Assembly (NCBI GenBank): GCA_900169235.1
Contig: FWCC01000296.1
Coordinates: 146,762-210,761 of the forward strand
From: Zarea fungicola
Lineage: Eukaryota > Ascomycota > Sordariomycetes > Hypocreales > Cordycipitaceae
Reading direction: 5' to 3'
Length of the DNA stretch: 64,000 nucleotides
The notes under the pieces: model-generated
Databases searched by the model: none
Seen by the model: only the letters and a program-made list of their open reading frames with translations
Told to the model about the DNA's origin: nothing
Made by a program: the position numbers and the translations under genes
Shown: positions 45,279 through 56,308 of the stretch, one piece after another
Layout: each line of letters starts with the position of its first letter
Position numbering within the stretch: position 1 is the first letter of the stretch

Positions 45279-48200
45279 ATTGAGAGAAAATGAAAGCGCA
45301 GGGTTGCGCAGCCAGAGCGAACGAGAAAGTTTAATAATCTGGTACCGATCCGAGAGTCTCCCGTGTATGATGAATCCTCACGGCAAGGTGCGCCGCGAGA
45401 TATAAGATACTCTGGGCGAGGGGACCAAAAAGAAGGAACGAAAAGAAAAGCCAAAAGTCACTGAGTCAACTGAAGACACGTTTGGAGACGGGAGCAACGG
45501 CCCTCTAACGGGGGTTGTTCCCCTGATATCGTGGTCGGATGCTTGCTGTTTCTTTTTGCAGTGTGGAACCTGCTGTGGTTTGACGTGTAAGTGGGAAGCC
45601 GCCAGCGTCTTGAAATACGAGAGGGGCCTGGGTGGCTGCAGGTAGCTGAACAAATGATCAGAGGCGAGGCGACAAAAAAGGAAATCGGAGGAAACGTGGC
45701 GGAGAAAGCTGTAAACTTTTTCGTTTTTTTTTGGTGTTTCGCTGTCGTATAATGTCGATACACACAGGCTGAAGAGTGTAGAGGAAGGCAGTAGAGTGGT
45801 CGCAGCAACTGATCTTGATGACAGACTCACACCTTTCGGCGTGGGCAACAGCGGGGCTGTTGAATCCGGTCTCAACAGCAACAGCCACCTGAAATCCAGT
45901 TAAATCCGTAAATTTTAACCTCGCAGTGTAAACAACTGGCGGCTACAAATTGGTTGGAATGTAGAGCGTTGAGTAATGGGCCAGTAGTTCACGGTTGTTG
46001 GTGGCCTTCGTACGGAGCTATGCCTCCACAGTCACTGGTACTGTGGAATGGAGCTATTCCTAATGGATAAACGTGCGAGAACAAGGAAAAAAGTGCCGCA
46101 GTCAAAGGGTTCAGTTATGTAGAAGAGACGGGTTGCAAAAGAAGGACAGTGTAGTAAATCCAAGGACAGAAGAATATCATGACAGAAACGAAGACCTTGC
46201 GCGGGGTGCCATGACGGCGAGTCGTCTTATGTCTAAAAAAAAAAGAGACGATGCCCAGACGCGTCTTGCTGAAACCGCCTACGGCGCTGGGCAGGCACAC
46301 GACTGTGGTAGCCTCGCGCTGTGGGCACAGTAAAAGAGTTGGTCTAGAATATCCACCCTCTCTCCATTTATCCCCAAAAAGGAACACCAGGTTGAGCTCA
46401 AGTCGCCTATCAGTGGATGGCGGTGTCCATGGTGCCTTGCGTTGCGTTTCTCGTCCCTGCATTGGTGTGTGGAGCCAGGGTGAGCGCCATCTGCACGTAA
46501 TTGTTGCGCCGCTAACTAGCTAGTAGCCCAATTTGAAGCATATGCAAGGACATGTCCAATTGTTTGGATTATTAACATGGCAATACTGATGATCCTTGCT
46601 TATGCTTTGAGTATTCTGTCTCACTGCAATCACCGCTCTTCGAACGTGTATGGCTGCTGAGTCTCCTTGCTCGCAATACAAGCTGGTTTGTCAGTGCTGT
46701 CTATTGACAAAGACTCGGTGCATTCCAGTGAAGCTCGTCTCTTAGACGTCACAAGATCGTAGGCCGGCCCTTGCAGCAAGCGACCAAACAAGCATGTACC
46801 TGCTTTTTTTTTTTGGATAGCAAAAGACGCTGCCATTCTCCAGAGTCTATTGTGTTTACCAGTAGATATCGGCCGGGCTTTTATGGCATTCAAGCCGGGT
46901 ATTGGCAGCATCAAGCAGAGGCAAACTTGGACAAAATATTTGACTCGTTTTGCGCTTGGAGCCTATCGTTATCGTTCAATGGCTTCCTGCAAACCTGGGC
47001 CTGATTAAACACGAAGCCATCTTCAGTAAGATGGATTGAACCATCCGCCATAGGATGATGGGAGACTCGTTCATGTCCCCAATTCGCAATGATGAGTCAA
47101 TCGAGTCAATCTAAATCCATCGATCTGATTGTTCTAGATAGCAGACGAGATGGCTTTCCAACTCAGCTCGCCCCACGAACCAAATTGGGGAAGTAATTTC
47201 GCTTGCTGACCACTATGTCAATGTGGGCAGTGATTCGCGCCACGATGAGGGGCGAAATGCAGGCTGTTTTTCTCCAGAGCGCGTCGACAACGCGCATTAT
47301 CAGCCACAAGCGATGATAATACAGGTGTTTTTTGCTCAACAATCGGTCCCAGCAATAAGGGATTGTGGAGGGAGGAGAGCCGTAAACAAAAACGAGATAA
47401 TCAAGATGGGGCGGCATTGGACAGATCCAACTGTGTTGGGTCAAAATAATTTCAGTGATTGCCTCCCTGCGGCGGTAGAGGCAGGAGCCCACAAAACACC
47501 CGCAGCTACAGTAGCTGGCTTTATTACCTGTACTGTTTGTACCTGTGCCTGTCGTTGGTGGTGTACTGCGGCCACTTACACGCTTGTACCGTACCAAGTT
47601 ACCAGCTACCAGTTGTCAGTAATAGGATCCAGCTACTTATGTAGACAGGTAGGTACCTCCAAGCAGAGTTTGGTTTGGACTCCTAACCTAAGTAAGCTAG
47701 TTACCGACAAACGGCTAGCAAACATCACCAAGGCCAAGAAAAAGAAACCATTGTCTTGCCTTCATTTCATCTGGACCCATCATCATAGACATGCATGAAG
47801 CACAGCTTTCTAGCCCAGGGCTGTGATCAATTTTAATTTTACTTGATCCAATCGCATTCGACGCCACCAGTTGGGCTTGCTTTTTATGTTGCGATATGGC
47901 CAGTGTCCTGCCACCTCCGTGTTTGGAGAAAGAGCACAGCATCTTCGCCCCCCCGCATACAGACCATTAATGTTATCAACCGCGGGGGGAAAAAAAATGA
48001 GTTTGTGTTCCGTTGGCGGCAATCGCTAATCTCAGACAGAGACGAACTATATGCTACGCCTCCCGGATGTTGGGATAGGGCTATTGTCGCTATTCCGAGA
48101 CACTCAAGTGGAAGCCTCTGGACCACCGATTCCCTCCACGATATCACAATGGTATGGCGTTTAGCTTCAACGGCGCGATCAAGATGTGGATGAATTGCAG

Positions 48201-48654
48201 TACCATGTATGCCTCACATGTGTGAAATGGCAAGTGATGCAAGGCTCGCTGCATTGAATATTTCTTTTTCGCATATATTGGTTTAATTGCTTCTGCTCGT
48301 AGACGCCGTCAGCCAATTGGGAAAACGCAAACGCAAGCATTTCAGTACCGTTGCGAAATATTGCTTGCTGTTTCAGGTATCAGGGGTTTTCACTGTCTCC
48401 TTTGATTGTAGTTCGGTCCAATGCAGAACCACTGGTCTCGTCTATACGGAACGCAGCCGGAGACGGCTTGTTGTGCCGATGCGTGGCTACATGGTCCTGC
48501 AGCTACATCGGCATTTACTACGTTGACATCATGGCCCCCGCCAAAACCCCCAAAGGTCCCTGGCCCAAACGTTGCACAACAGCAATCCCCCCCAGCGATC
48601 TTATCATACCTCCGATCATTCCACTTCAATACTCAAAAGTAATACAAAATTACC
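45279..48654. other. Intergenic between the membrane protein and the photolyase
   Basis: 3.4 kb between divergent genes with no supported coding sequence. Open frames up to 191 codons overlap frames on the other strand and lack motifs. A GTAGACAGGTAGGTACC run lies near 47641-47655. The last few hundred bases should hold the photolyase promoter. Confidence 0.5.
48596..48617 (+). promoter_or_regulatory. Paired CGATC motifs upstream of the photolyase
   Basis: Two CGATC copies (48596 and 48613), 17 bp apart, lie 38-59 bp before the photolyase ATG. Light-response elements bound by the White Collar complex are described as GATC-containing pairs, so this is a candidate. The match is short and unproven. 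Confidence 0.3.
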
Positions 48655-50616
48655 ATGACGAAACCTCGAGTCATCTATTGGTTTCGCACAGATTTACGAT
48701 TGCATGACTCTCCCGCACTCAAGGCAGCACTAGATCTGAACCCCGAGGTCTTGTGGCCGATCTTCACCTGGGACCCTCACTACGTGTATCAAGCACGAGG
48801 CGGACTCAATAGGTGGCAGTTCCTGTTAGTTGATGACGATCCAAAAAGCAGTTCTTTGTATTTACTGATAAAATGTTTTGTAAAATTATCCAGCCTTGAT
48901 TGCCAGAAAGATCTTTCCGCCTCTATTACCAAGCTAAATCCCAAGTCAAAGCTATTTCTCTTGCGCGAGGCTCCACAGACCCTTTTCCCCAAACTCTTCA
49001 AATCATGGGGTGTAACACACATTGTGTTTGAAAAGGACACTGATACATATCCGCGCGAAAGGGATGCGGCCGTCGAGGCTGCTGCCAAAAAGACTGGCGT
49101 CGAAGTCATAATCCGTTCAGGTCGAACTCTGTGGGACAGTGACAAGATTGTGTCCCAAAACAAGGGCAAGCCTACAATGTCCATCACTGCGCTCCAAAAT
49201 GCTGGCAAGAAGCTGGGTCCTGTAGATAGACCGATTCCGGCACCAATGAGCCTACCGGATCCAGGAGAGATGCCGCTCGACTTTGAACACGAGCAGCCGA
49301 CGAGTAAGCCCGATGTCAACTATAAGCAGCGAACAGCAAGCGACGCAGAATATGAAAGCATAGCGGGGCCCAAGGGAGACTTTGGTATTGAAACCATGGA
49401 AGAGCTGGGCTTTCCGTCTGCGACAACGCCACACAGAGGTGGCGAAAGCAGAGCGCTTAGGATGCTAGACGAAATTATCAAGGACACTGAATACACAGCA
49501 ACATTCGAGAAGCCAAAGACTAACCCTGCGCAATTCGAGCCGCAATCCACTACTCTACTGTCTCCCTTTCTTCACTTTGGAGCCCTCTCCGTCCGGGAAT
49601 TCTACTGGCGAGCGCAAGATGTTGTAGACAAGTACGGCAAAGGGGCCTCTTCGCCGCCTGTCAGCCTCACTGGGCAGCTATTATTCCGCGACATGTACTT
49701 CGCCGCCCAAGCAGCAATAGGTCCAGAATTTACACAGACACTCGGAAATCCGTTTTGCAAATTCATCCCCTGGCATCTGCCTTCCAGGGTCGATCCGAAG
49801 ACAGGCCTTAGCAGCATCAGCAGTGAGGGTGAGTACCACGTTGACTCCCCTGAGGCCGAGAGATGGTTCCAGAGATGGAAGACTGGCATGACAGGTTTCC
49901 CCTGGATCGACGCGCTGATGCGACAGCTGCGGCACGATGGCTGGATACACCATCTCGGCCGCCACTCCGTCGCGTGCTTCCTGACGCGCGGTGGCTGCTA
50001 CATCGACTGGGAGCGCGGCGCAGCAGTATTTGAGGAACTTCTCCTGGATCATGAGCCAGCTTGCAACGCCGGTAACTGGCAATGGCTGTCCTGCACGGCG
50101 TTCTTCTCGCAATACTTCCGCATGTACAGCCCCATAACGTTTCCACAGAAATGGGATAAGGATGGCGATTTTGTGCGGCGCTGGGTGCCGGAGCTGAAGG
50201 ATTTGCCGGCCAAGTACATCTATGAGCCGTGGAAGACACCGTTGTTGGATCAAAAGAAGGCCAATGTCCGCATCCTGGGTGACGAGCTCGCACATACGAA
50301 AACGGGAGGCGAGAATTGCAAAACATATCCCAAGCCCATGTTTGACTTTAATGAGCGAAGAGAATTGTGTCTGGCGGCCATGAAAGCGGCCTATCAAGCA
50401 AATCTTTCCGGGAATGATGACCGTGTGACTGATGGGAGCTGGGCAGAGCTATTCCCTGAAGAAGGCGAGCACATGGGCCTGTGCAATCTCGATTTTCAAA
50501 GTGACGATGGTGAGAACGGAGACGAGGGTGATGAATCTGACGAGAAAGACCCGGACAAAATCAGAACGGAAGCCAATAAAATGCCACCGGCCAAAAAACG
50601 AAAGATAAAGCATTAG
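48655..50616 (+). CDS. (6-4) photolyase / animal-type cryptochrome
   Basis: Exons 48655..48824 and 48894..50616, with a 69 bp GTTAGT..CCAG intron, give 630 residues; the spliced join reads NRWQFLLDCQKDLSASITKLNPKSKLF. The N-terminal Rossmann-like antenna domain starts RVIYWFRTDLRLHDSPAL. The FAD domain has TTLLSPFLHFGALS, GQLLFRDMYFAA, and the WIDALMRQLRHDGWIHHLGRH block at about 395-420, whose His pair is typical of (6-4) enzymes. LDHEPACNAGNWQWLSCTAFF follows. The tail is acidic and ends in a nuclear-localisation-like PPAKKRKIKH. Known role of the family: uses blue light and FADH- to repair (6-4) photoproducts; some fungal members also act as photoreceptors. It converges with the neighbouring gene across only 117 bp. 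Confidence 0.93.
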   Translation: MTKPRVIYWFRTDLRLHDSPALKAALDLNPEVLWPIFTWDPHYVYQARGGLNRWQFLLVDDDPKSSSLYLLIKCFVKLSSLDCQKDLSASITKLNPKSKLFLLREAPQTLFPKLFKSWGVTHIVFEKDTDTYPRERDAAVEAAAKKTGVEVIIRSGRTLWDSDKIVSQNKGKPTMSITALQNAGKKLGPVDRPIPAPMSLPDPGEMPLDFEHEQPTSKPDVNYKQRTASDAEYESIAGPKGDFGIETMEELGFPSATTPHRGGESRALRMLDEIIKDTEYTATFEKPKTNPAQFEPQSTTLLSPFLHFGALSVREFYWRAQDVVDKYGKGASSPPVSLTGQLLFRDMYFAAQAAIGPEFTQTLGNPFCKFIPWHLPSRVDPKTGLSSISSEGEYHVDSPEAERWFQRWKTGMTGFPWIDALMRQLRHDGWIHHLGRHSVACFLTRGGCYIDWERGAAVFEELLLDHEPACNAGNWQWLSCTAFFSQYFRMYSPITFPQKWDKDGDFVRRWVPELKDLPAKYIYEPWKTPLLDQKKANVRILGDELAHTKTGGENCKTYPKPMFDFNERRELCLAAMKAAYQANLSGNDDRVTDGSWAELFPEEGEHMGLCNLDFQSDDGENGDEGDESDEKDPDKIRTEANKMPPAKKRKIKH

Positions 50617-50733
50617 GCTTTAGAATCCGTAATTTTATCGTGCCTAATTGGGGAATCCCCGCCCCTATAACTTTACATAGTAATACATATAATACAGTAG
50701 TTGTTGCAGCAGGTAGCTCGCTATGATAAGGCT

Positions 50734-51857
50734 TTACAATTCTGCCCGTCGATCTGCTAGACGCGAATACTCTGCTGCCCAGCGGCGGTGCTCAACAGCC
50801 ACGCTCGGGTTCTTCGCAGCGGCAGCACGTTCCAGTTCCATGACAGCCATTTCCTCAAACGCCTCGAGAGCTCCCGTGCAGCCCGCCTTGTAGAGATACT
50901 TGAGGGCCTCATCAGCATTTACGTGCCGTAGAACTTTGCCCAACTCCAAATCGGCCTCGATATAACCTTCGCCAGAAAGCTTTCGCAGGATGACGGCAGC
51001 CTCGTCGCGCTTTTTACGCATGGCGAGAGTCTTTCCCAGTGTCAGCTGGCAATTGGGCTCCCAGTTCAACAGGCTGCCCTTGCCATTGTGGCTTTCCATG
51101 GCGGCACGGAGTATCTCCTCGGCTCTTAAAAAGTTGCCCTTTCGATAGAGGACCTCGCCCTCAATCGCCATGGCGATTGGGTCTGTTTTGGTCTTAACAA
51201 GAGCCTGAAAACGTCGTTCAATGGCTTTGAAGTCCGGGCCGGCATTGTACACGCCACTGCGCACCAGAAGCCAGATGAGGGAGAGCAAGGATGGTTTGAA
51301 GCCCCAGTGGCAGGCTGGGAGCCACAGGGACATGGCTAGAGGTGTATTCATGCCCCGTGACGCTTGCATTACGATGCAACCAAGATCATGCAGGACAGAG
51401 GCGGCAGGGAGGTCATCTATGTTAAGTGTTAGTCATCTGCAAACCGTTTCGCGTGAGTTGGACACGGACCCGTGGGAGGATACACTGCCAATATGCTGCC
51501 CTGCTGGCGGATGAATTCGACGGCTCTTTTCAGGTCATCATAGTATTCGACCGCAGATCTGAGATTAAATGTCTCTTTATCGCTATTGACCACCGCTTCG
51601 ACTGATTCAAACGGTGTGCTGTCCAGGTTGAGCTGCTGCGCTGCGTTTGGCGATACCCGCGGTACTTTGCCGCCAGTGCCCACCGATGGCAATCTTATAG
51701 GTGCCGTCTTCCTGTAAGAACTCCCACTATCGCTCTTGAAACGACATCTAATCGCAGGTAAAGGGCAGACTTTTGGTCGCTGGCAGCTCACATGTCGACT
51801 GAGCGAAGCGAGGGCCGACTGTGCGTTGCGCCATGTGGCCATGGCAGATATCTGCAA
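50734..51857 (-). CDS. Predicted mitochondrial helical-repeat (TPR/Sel1-like) protein
   Basis: Exons 51470..51857 and 50734..51416, with a 53 bp intron (GTCCGT..CATAG, with a CTAAC-like branch point), give 356 residues, or 351 from the ATG at 51842 (MATWRNAQSAL). The N-terminal 40 residues are rich in Arg, Ser and Ala with almost no acidic residues, as in a mitochondrial presequence. The conserved core has AVEYYDDLKRAVEFIRQQG and DLGCIVMQASRGMNTPLAMSLWL. The C-terminal half consists of paired helices resembling TPR or Sel1 repeats (RKGNFLRAEEILRAAM, ADLELGKVLRHVNADEALKYLYKAGC). I cannot name the family. The 5' splice site GTCCGT is weak, so the intron end is the least certain part. It is divergent from UTP16. 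Confidence 0.75.
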
Positions 51858-52375
51858 TAGCGCTGAAATAAAAGCCCCTATTCCGCAACTAGTATTGCTG
51901 TAAATCTATCATCAACTGAAGTCGTCTTGATATTTGCAGAGTTGAGGGACCAAGTATAAGTGATGAGAGATGTTCATGGAGGCTTATTTGTAACAGTGCC
52001 TGCGCGAGGACCGATTCGTGTCTGGTCGCATTGGCCAATCAGAGCAGCGTGCGCCAGGTCAGCGTCACAGCGCTTGCAATGTCTGTGAAGGTCTTGATGG
52101 GACCCACCTAAATTTTTGATATCACAACCTCAAAGTCGACTTTTGCGAAGCTCATCTTTTCAATGACAAGAAGTCAGGAAAAGCTTCTGCGCAGCGCTAT
52201 TTGAAGACTTATCTCGGTTATACTTTCAGCATTGGCCCCATTTGTCGCAATTAATTTAATACAGGCGACATCACCGCCATCTACGTCACCAAGGCCAGGC
52301 TCTTGCACCAAATTCGTGCTTTAAGGTTTTTATCCCACGTGGCTCAACAGATTTCATTTATAAACCAGAGTTGCC
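51858..52375. other. Divergent promoter of the mitochondrial protein and UTP16
   Basis: 518 bp between start codons, with no ORF. It should contain both promoters. No element could be assigned firmly. Confidence 0.55.
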
Positions 52376-53323
52376 ATGGCGCCTGTTACACGCAGAAAGC
52401 AAGCTGCAATGGACGCCAACTCCTCCGGGGCAGAGGAGCCTGCACAAGTCGCGAAGACAACCGCAAAATGTGGTCAAAAGCTTGCGCTGCGAAGCAGGGA
52501 CGAAGATGGAAAGAAGACCATCAAGGCCGCTACCAAGAGTAATATTATTGTATTTGATGAGGAAGACATGAGTAAGCCGGTGGTTCTCGAGGAGACTGTC
52601 ACGAAAGCTGCCGTGCCTGTCGAAGAGGAAGAGCAGGATGAGAGCGACGATGAAGCCCCGGAAGCGGTCTCAACGGTCAAGGTTGCGTCAGAGATTAAGT
52701 CTGCCGCCAAAGTTGCACAAAAAGCTGCTCAAGAGTACGTATATATATTTTTATCACAATGGTCACTGCCTGCTGGCCAACGCTCTACGGAACAAAGCTA
52801 ATTCCCGAAAAGGCAAGCCACTGCGCAAAAACGCAAACGTCAAGAGCGTGCCGCCCTGCTTAAGAAGCAAGCTGAGGAGCGTAAAGAGTTTGAAGATGTA
52901 CGCTCTAGCCCAGTAGCTGGCGGTGACAGTGACAGCGAGTCCGAGCCCGAGTCCGAGTCCGCTACCAGACCCATCACCGCAGCCAGCCGTAAGCGTGGTG
53001 GCCAGGCCGAGATCCCCGACCTGCTACCCGCCGAATTCCTCACGGATTCCTCTGGAGAGAGCGACGACGACGAAGATGGCAGCGCTGCCCATAGCTCGAA
53101 GCCCAAGCGCAGAAAGGTGGCTGGCGTGGAGCGCAGCCTCACGCGCTTGGACAAAGGCCCACAGGATGCGATAATCGGAAACACAGTCTATCGTGTGGCT
53201 AAGAAAGTTGATGAGCGATTGGCACCTAGGGTCAGGCAGTACTCCAAGAGCACCAAGGAGCTACTTCTCAAGAGGAATCGGGCGCCGACGAAGTCTCGTG
53301 GCGGCTTCCTTCTTAAACGGTGA
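52376..53323 (+). CDS. UTP16: U3 snoRNA-associated ribosome-biogenesis protein Utp16
   Basis: Exons 52376..52734 and 52813..53323 join across a 78 bp intron (GTACGT..AAAAG, TGCTAAT-like branch site) to give 289 residues. The join reads KAAQEQATAQKRKRQERAALLKK. The N-terminal half is acidic and Lys/Ala-rich. A basic coiled stretch follows, then a Ser/Glu/Asp run. The C-terminal Utp16 region (about 186-289) has IPDLLPAEFLTDSSGES, a KRRK patch, GPQDAIIGNTVYRV, SKSTKELLLKRN and a closing RGGFLLKR. Known role of the family: part of the U3-containing small-subunit processome that processes pre-18S rRNA in the nucleolus. Confidence in the family comes from the C-terminal motif order. Confidence 0.85.
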
Positions 53324-55040
53324 GAGGGACATTACACAATTTAAATGTGAGCATGACCAAACATCGGCTACCTTGGTTATACGCAACTGGTTCCTTTGCT
53401 TTTCTCAAAGCGTGATACTAGCACGTTGTGACAAGGCGGCATCATAGTAACGAGAGTCTCCGCCGCTTTGGTATAAACACGTCATTTTGTATTCTCTACG
53501 TGTCATTTGTGTTTGTATTAAAGCTGGCAGGGATTACTGAGGGAGAGTATGTGCATTTCACGTGATGGGATTGTTGAGTTATATATTACACAACAGGAAG
53601 AACTGGCGTTCGGATGCAACAAGATCTTGGTGTTTATTTAATTTTTGTTCAATACTGAGGCTTTATTTAAATTGTATACACTCTATTTAACCAACCTCAA
53701 ATTTGGTTTCCGAGACGCTTCGGTGCTCTTTAGTTTCGCATAATACCACTGAAACGGAAATGGCAATGCCGAATCTGCATGTCTCTGCTGTCGGCTCTTC
53801 TCACCTCGTCAAAATTATGCAGGCCAGCCTCCTATCACATGTATTGCTGCACGACTGATCACATTAAACGACAGGGTTTGGAGGCTTACAGACGCGCCAA
53901 CTCCGTCTTCCAAAATGGGAACCGGTAAATGTTGTTGCCTAACAAACTAAATGCATGTCCTTACACATAGATTCAGTTTTGAACAGCTACGCGTCTTTTC
54001 TCTCCCGCTCCCCTGCCTCAATTATGGGCCGATGTGGTCTACGGAGCTAAGCTTACTGGCCTTTGCATCGCATACTACACTTCATCAGCAGATGGTTTCT
54101 TGAGGTTACATCGTTCGGTGAGAAAGAAGCTTGGGCGTGATGTTGATTCGGTGTAGTGTCATTGTCATCACCGCGTTGCATTGCGGGACTGACTGGCAGC
54201 TTTCACAAGTGAGGGATGGTGCTCTGCAAGGCATGCGGGGGTTGCTACGCCGTCTGGCTACGTAGAGAAATGTTAATAAAACAGGTTTTAACAAACAGAT
54301 GCTATTTTGTCTTCTTCTGGTCATTGCGACTGTCTCGTTTGATGTTTGCGGCGGACAGGATGCACACTCCCAGCCCCTCTCAGTTGAGGCGTTACTGCTC
54401 CCGCAGCATCGGCTGCAGCCCGAAAAGTAACGAATACTTTGACCAGTCTCTGCTAACCAGGTCTCCGTACAGACTTATTTCACTGCAATCAGTACTTTTT
54501 ACTGCGAGCCGGTGCGCTTTCCGATATTGTCGTGCCGATACTGTGGGTGATTGGCCGTGGATGAATGCTCAAGACTAAGGGATATGGGCTTTGTTACGGT
54601 TGGGAAGAGAAGCAAGAATTGAAACAATTTGACAAATAACACCGTGCAGCTTTTGCTGTGATTAATAGTCAGCCCTGCACACTCATGCCTTTGTGTTACT
54701 CCGGCTCGAGCTGTGTGGGCGCCTCCCAAGGCAGCAGCGGCCGATGGCCAATCGTTTGGTGTTTGTAATTCAACTTGGACGCTTCAATTTGGGAGAACTT
54801 ACAACCGCCCGTGTTTAAGTACAACCCCGCCAGAAGCTCATCATTTTCGCAAACAAATAGCAGCGAGCAAGGAGGGCGTCTGCAAATGCGGTGCGCGCCT
54901 CTGTATAAAGTGGACTGGAATTCTGTTGTCTTGTCATTGGACAGCCAGGCATCAACACAAGCCTCGAGAACAAATATCAGCATCAGTTCCCACAGCAAAC
55001 ATCAACGTTAATCACAGAATCATACGCCAAGGTCAGAAAT
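53324..55040. other. Intergenic between UTP16 and the MGTRHL gene
   Basis: 1.7 kb with no supported coding sequence. An AT-rich patch lies at 53630-53700. Short open frames at 54216-54578 and 54713-55177 have no recognisable motif. The last part should be the promoter and leader of the next gene. Confidence 0.5.
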
Positions 55041-55769
55041 ATGGGTACCCGCCACCTCATCATCGTCGTCTATCAGGGCCGCTGGATCGTCGCTCAGTAT
55101 GGTCAGTTCGATGGCTACCCCGAGTATGCCGGAAGGAACCTTGTAAAGATTCTTGCCTCCAAAGACTTCATCCATAAGCTCAGAGATGGCCTCGTGCACA
55201 CGTACAAAGTCTCCTTTGAAGAAATGATCCACCTAATGGACGGAGTAGCCACAGAACGAAAACAACTTGATCATCGATTCGCAGGGCTCAGCGCCGATGG
55301 AGAACTAGTCCGGTCCCCGTACGGTCGCTTCTGTGCCGAGCCGTTGGACAACTACACGCCGGATCTTCTCGCCATGCATCCATCTCTGGCGCGCGAAACG
55401 AGCACGGCCGTTTTGGTGCTCATCGCGCATGCGACGGCCGACAAGCCCATCCCGCTCCACCTCGAGGTCGAGTTCGCGAACGACTCCCTCTCCTGTGAGT
55501 GGGCATATGTTGTCGACCTTGATAGCGATGTGCTGGAAGTCTATGGCGGGGCGGATAGAAAAACGCCGGAGCATCGTTTCATCAATGTCGGCAGACCAAA
55601 CGCCAGTGTTCCAACGTATATTGCAACCATTCCGTTTGCCGAAATGGAGGATTACGACAGCGGCAACAAGAACTTTCTAGAGATGATATCTACCGAAATC
55701 AAGATGGTTAATCATGAAAGGGGAGAGGAGAATGAGATTTATTTTAATTACAATCATGAGCAGGAATGA
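55041..55769 (+). CDS. Conserved fungal protein of unknown function, MGTRHL family
   Basis: A single exon of 242 residues. It begins MGTRHLIIVVYQGRWIVAQYGQFDGYPEYAG, and the MGTRHL and AQYGQFDGYP pieces are ones I remember from other fungal hypothetical proteins. There is no signal peptide or transmembrane helix, so it is probably cytosolic. The middle part holds APLDN-like sequence (CAEPLDNYTPDLL) and EWAYVVDLDSDVLEVYGG, which reads like the end of a substrate pocket or a beta-rich domain. No catalytic motif is certain. The codons, the clean start and an upstream leader make it a real gene. It has no operon-like neighbour; the nearest gene on the left is UTP16, 1.7 kb away. Confidence 0.82.
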   Translation: MGTRHLIIVVYQGRWIVAQYGQFDGYPEYAGRNLVKILASKDFIHKLRDGLVHTYKVSFEEMIHLMDGVATERKQLDHRFAGLSADGELVRSPYGRFCAEPLDNYTPDLLAMHPSLARETSTAVLVLIAHATADKPIPLHLEVEFANDSLSCEWAYVVDLDSDVLEVYGGADRKTPEHRFINVGRPNASVPTYIATIPFAEMEDYDSGNKNFLEMISTEIKMVNHERGEENEIYFNYNHEQE

Positions 55770-56213
55770 CACAATGTCCAGCTATGTAATTGACAAGTTG
55801 TGAGCTTACTCTTCTGTTTAGTTAGCCATCTCGTTCTGTCACCTCGAGTATGCAGCCTTTTATTTCAACATTTACAAGACTTTCAGTTATTGAATCACAT
55901 GAGCATTATTTCGCTGCTTTCATATCAAACCAATGGAAAGGGCGGGGATGCCGCATTAAACTCAACATTCTACACATAAAATTGCGCTGGCATACAATTT
56001 GCTGTTCCCGTCCGTCAGTATTTCCCCGCCGTTCGGTCGCATTCTTTCATTTGGTGGTCCAACATATGGCCAAAAGCGTTGATGGATTTCGCAACAGGGC
56101 GGGTGATAAATATACCTGATACTGAACTTGAAGCACCCCTTGTCAACTCACAACCATGCAAAGCAGATCCCAAACAAGCACAACTGCGGTAGGTTGGGAA
56201 ACCTTGTCACAGT

Positions 56214-56308
56214 TTTTTATGCGCCTTGCATATGCGCTGAGGCATTATTGCCTGCGCCTCGCATATAAGCTCAGATGCTATTTTATGCGCCTCGATAAAG
56301 CTGCACCG
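56214..56308. repeat. Imperfect triple tandem repeat around TGCGCCTYGCATA
   Basis: Three adjacent copies of about 28-34 bp share TATGCGCCT or CTGCGCCT followed by GCATAT or GATAA and a GCT(G/C)AG-like end. The first contains the palindrome GCATATGC. The copies have diverged, and the third is shorter. Confidence 0.7.

Noticed and set aside
47030..47050. GGTTCAATCC on the minus strand, resembling a tRNA B box
   Set aside because: The flanking bases do not form a T stem, and no acceptor or D arm pairs with them.
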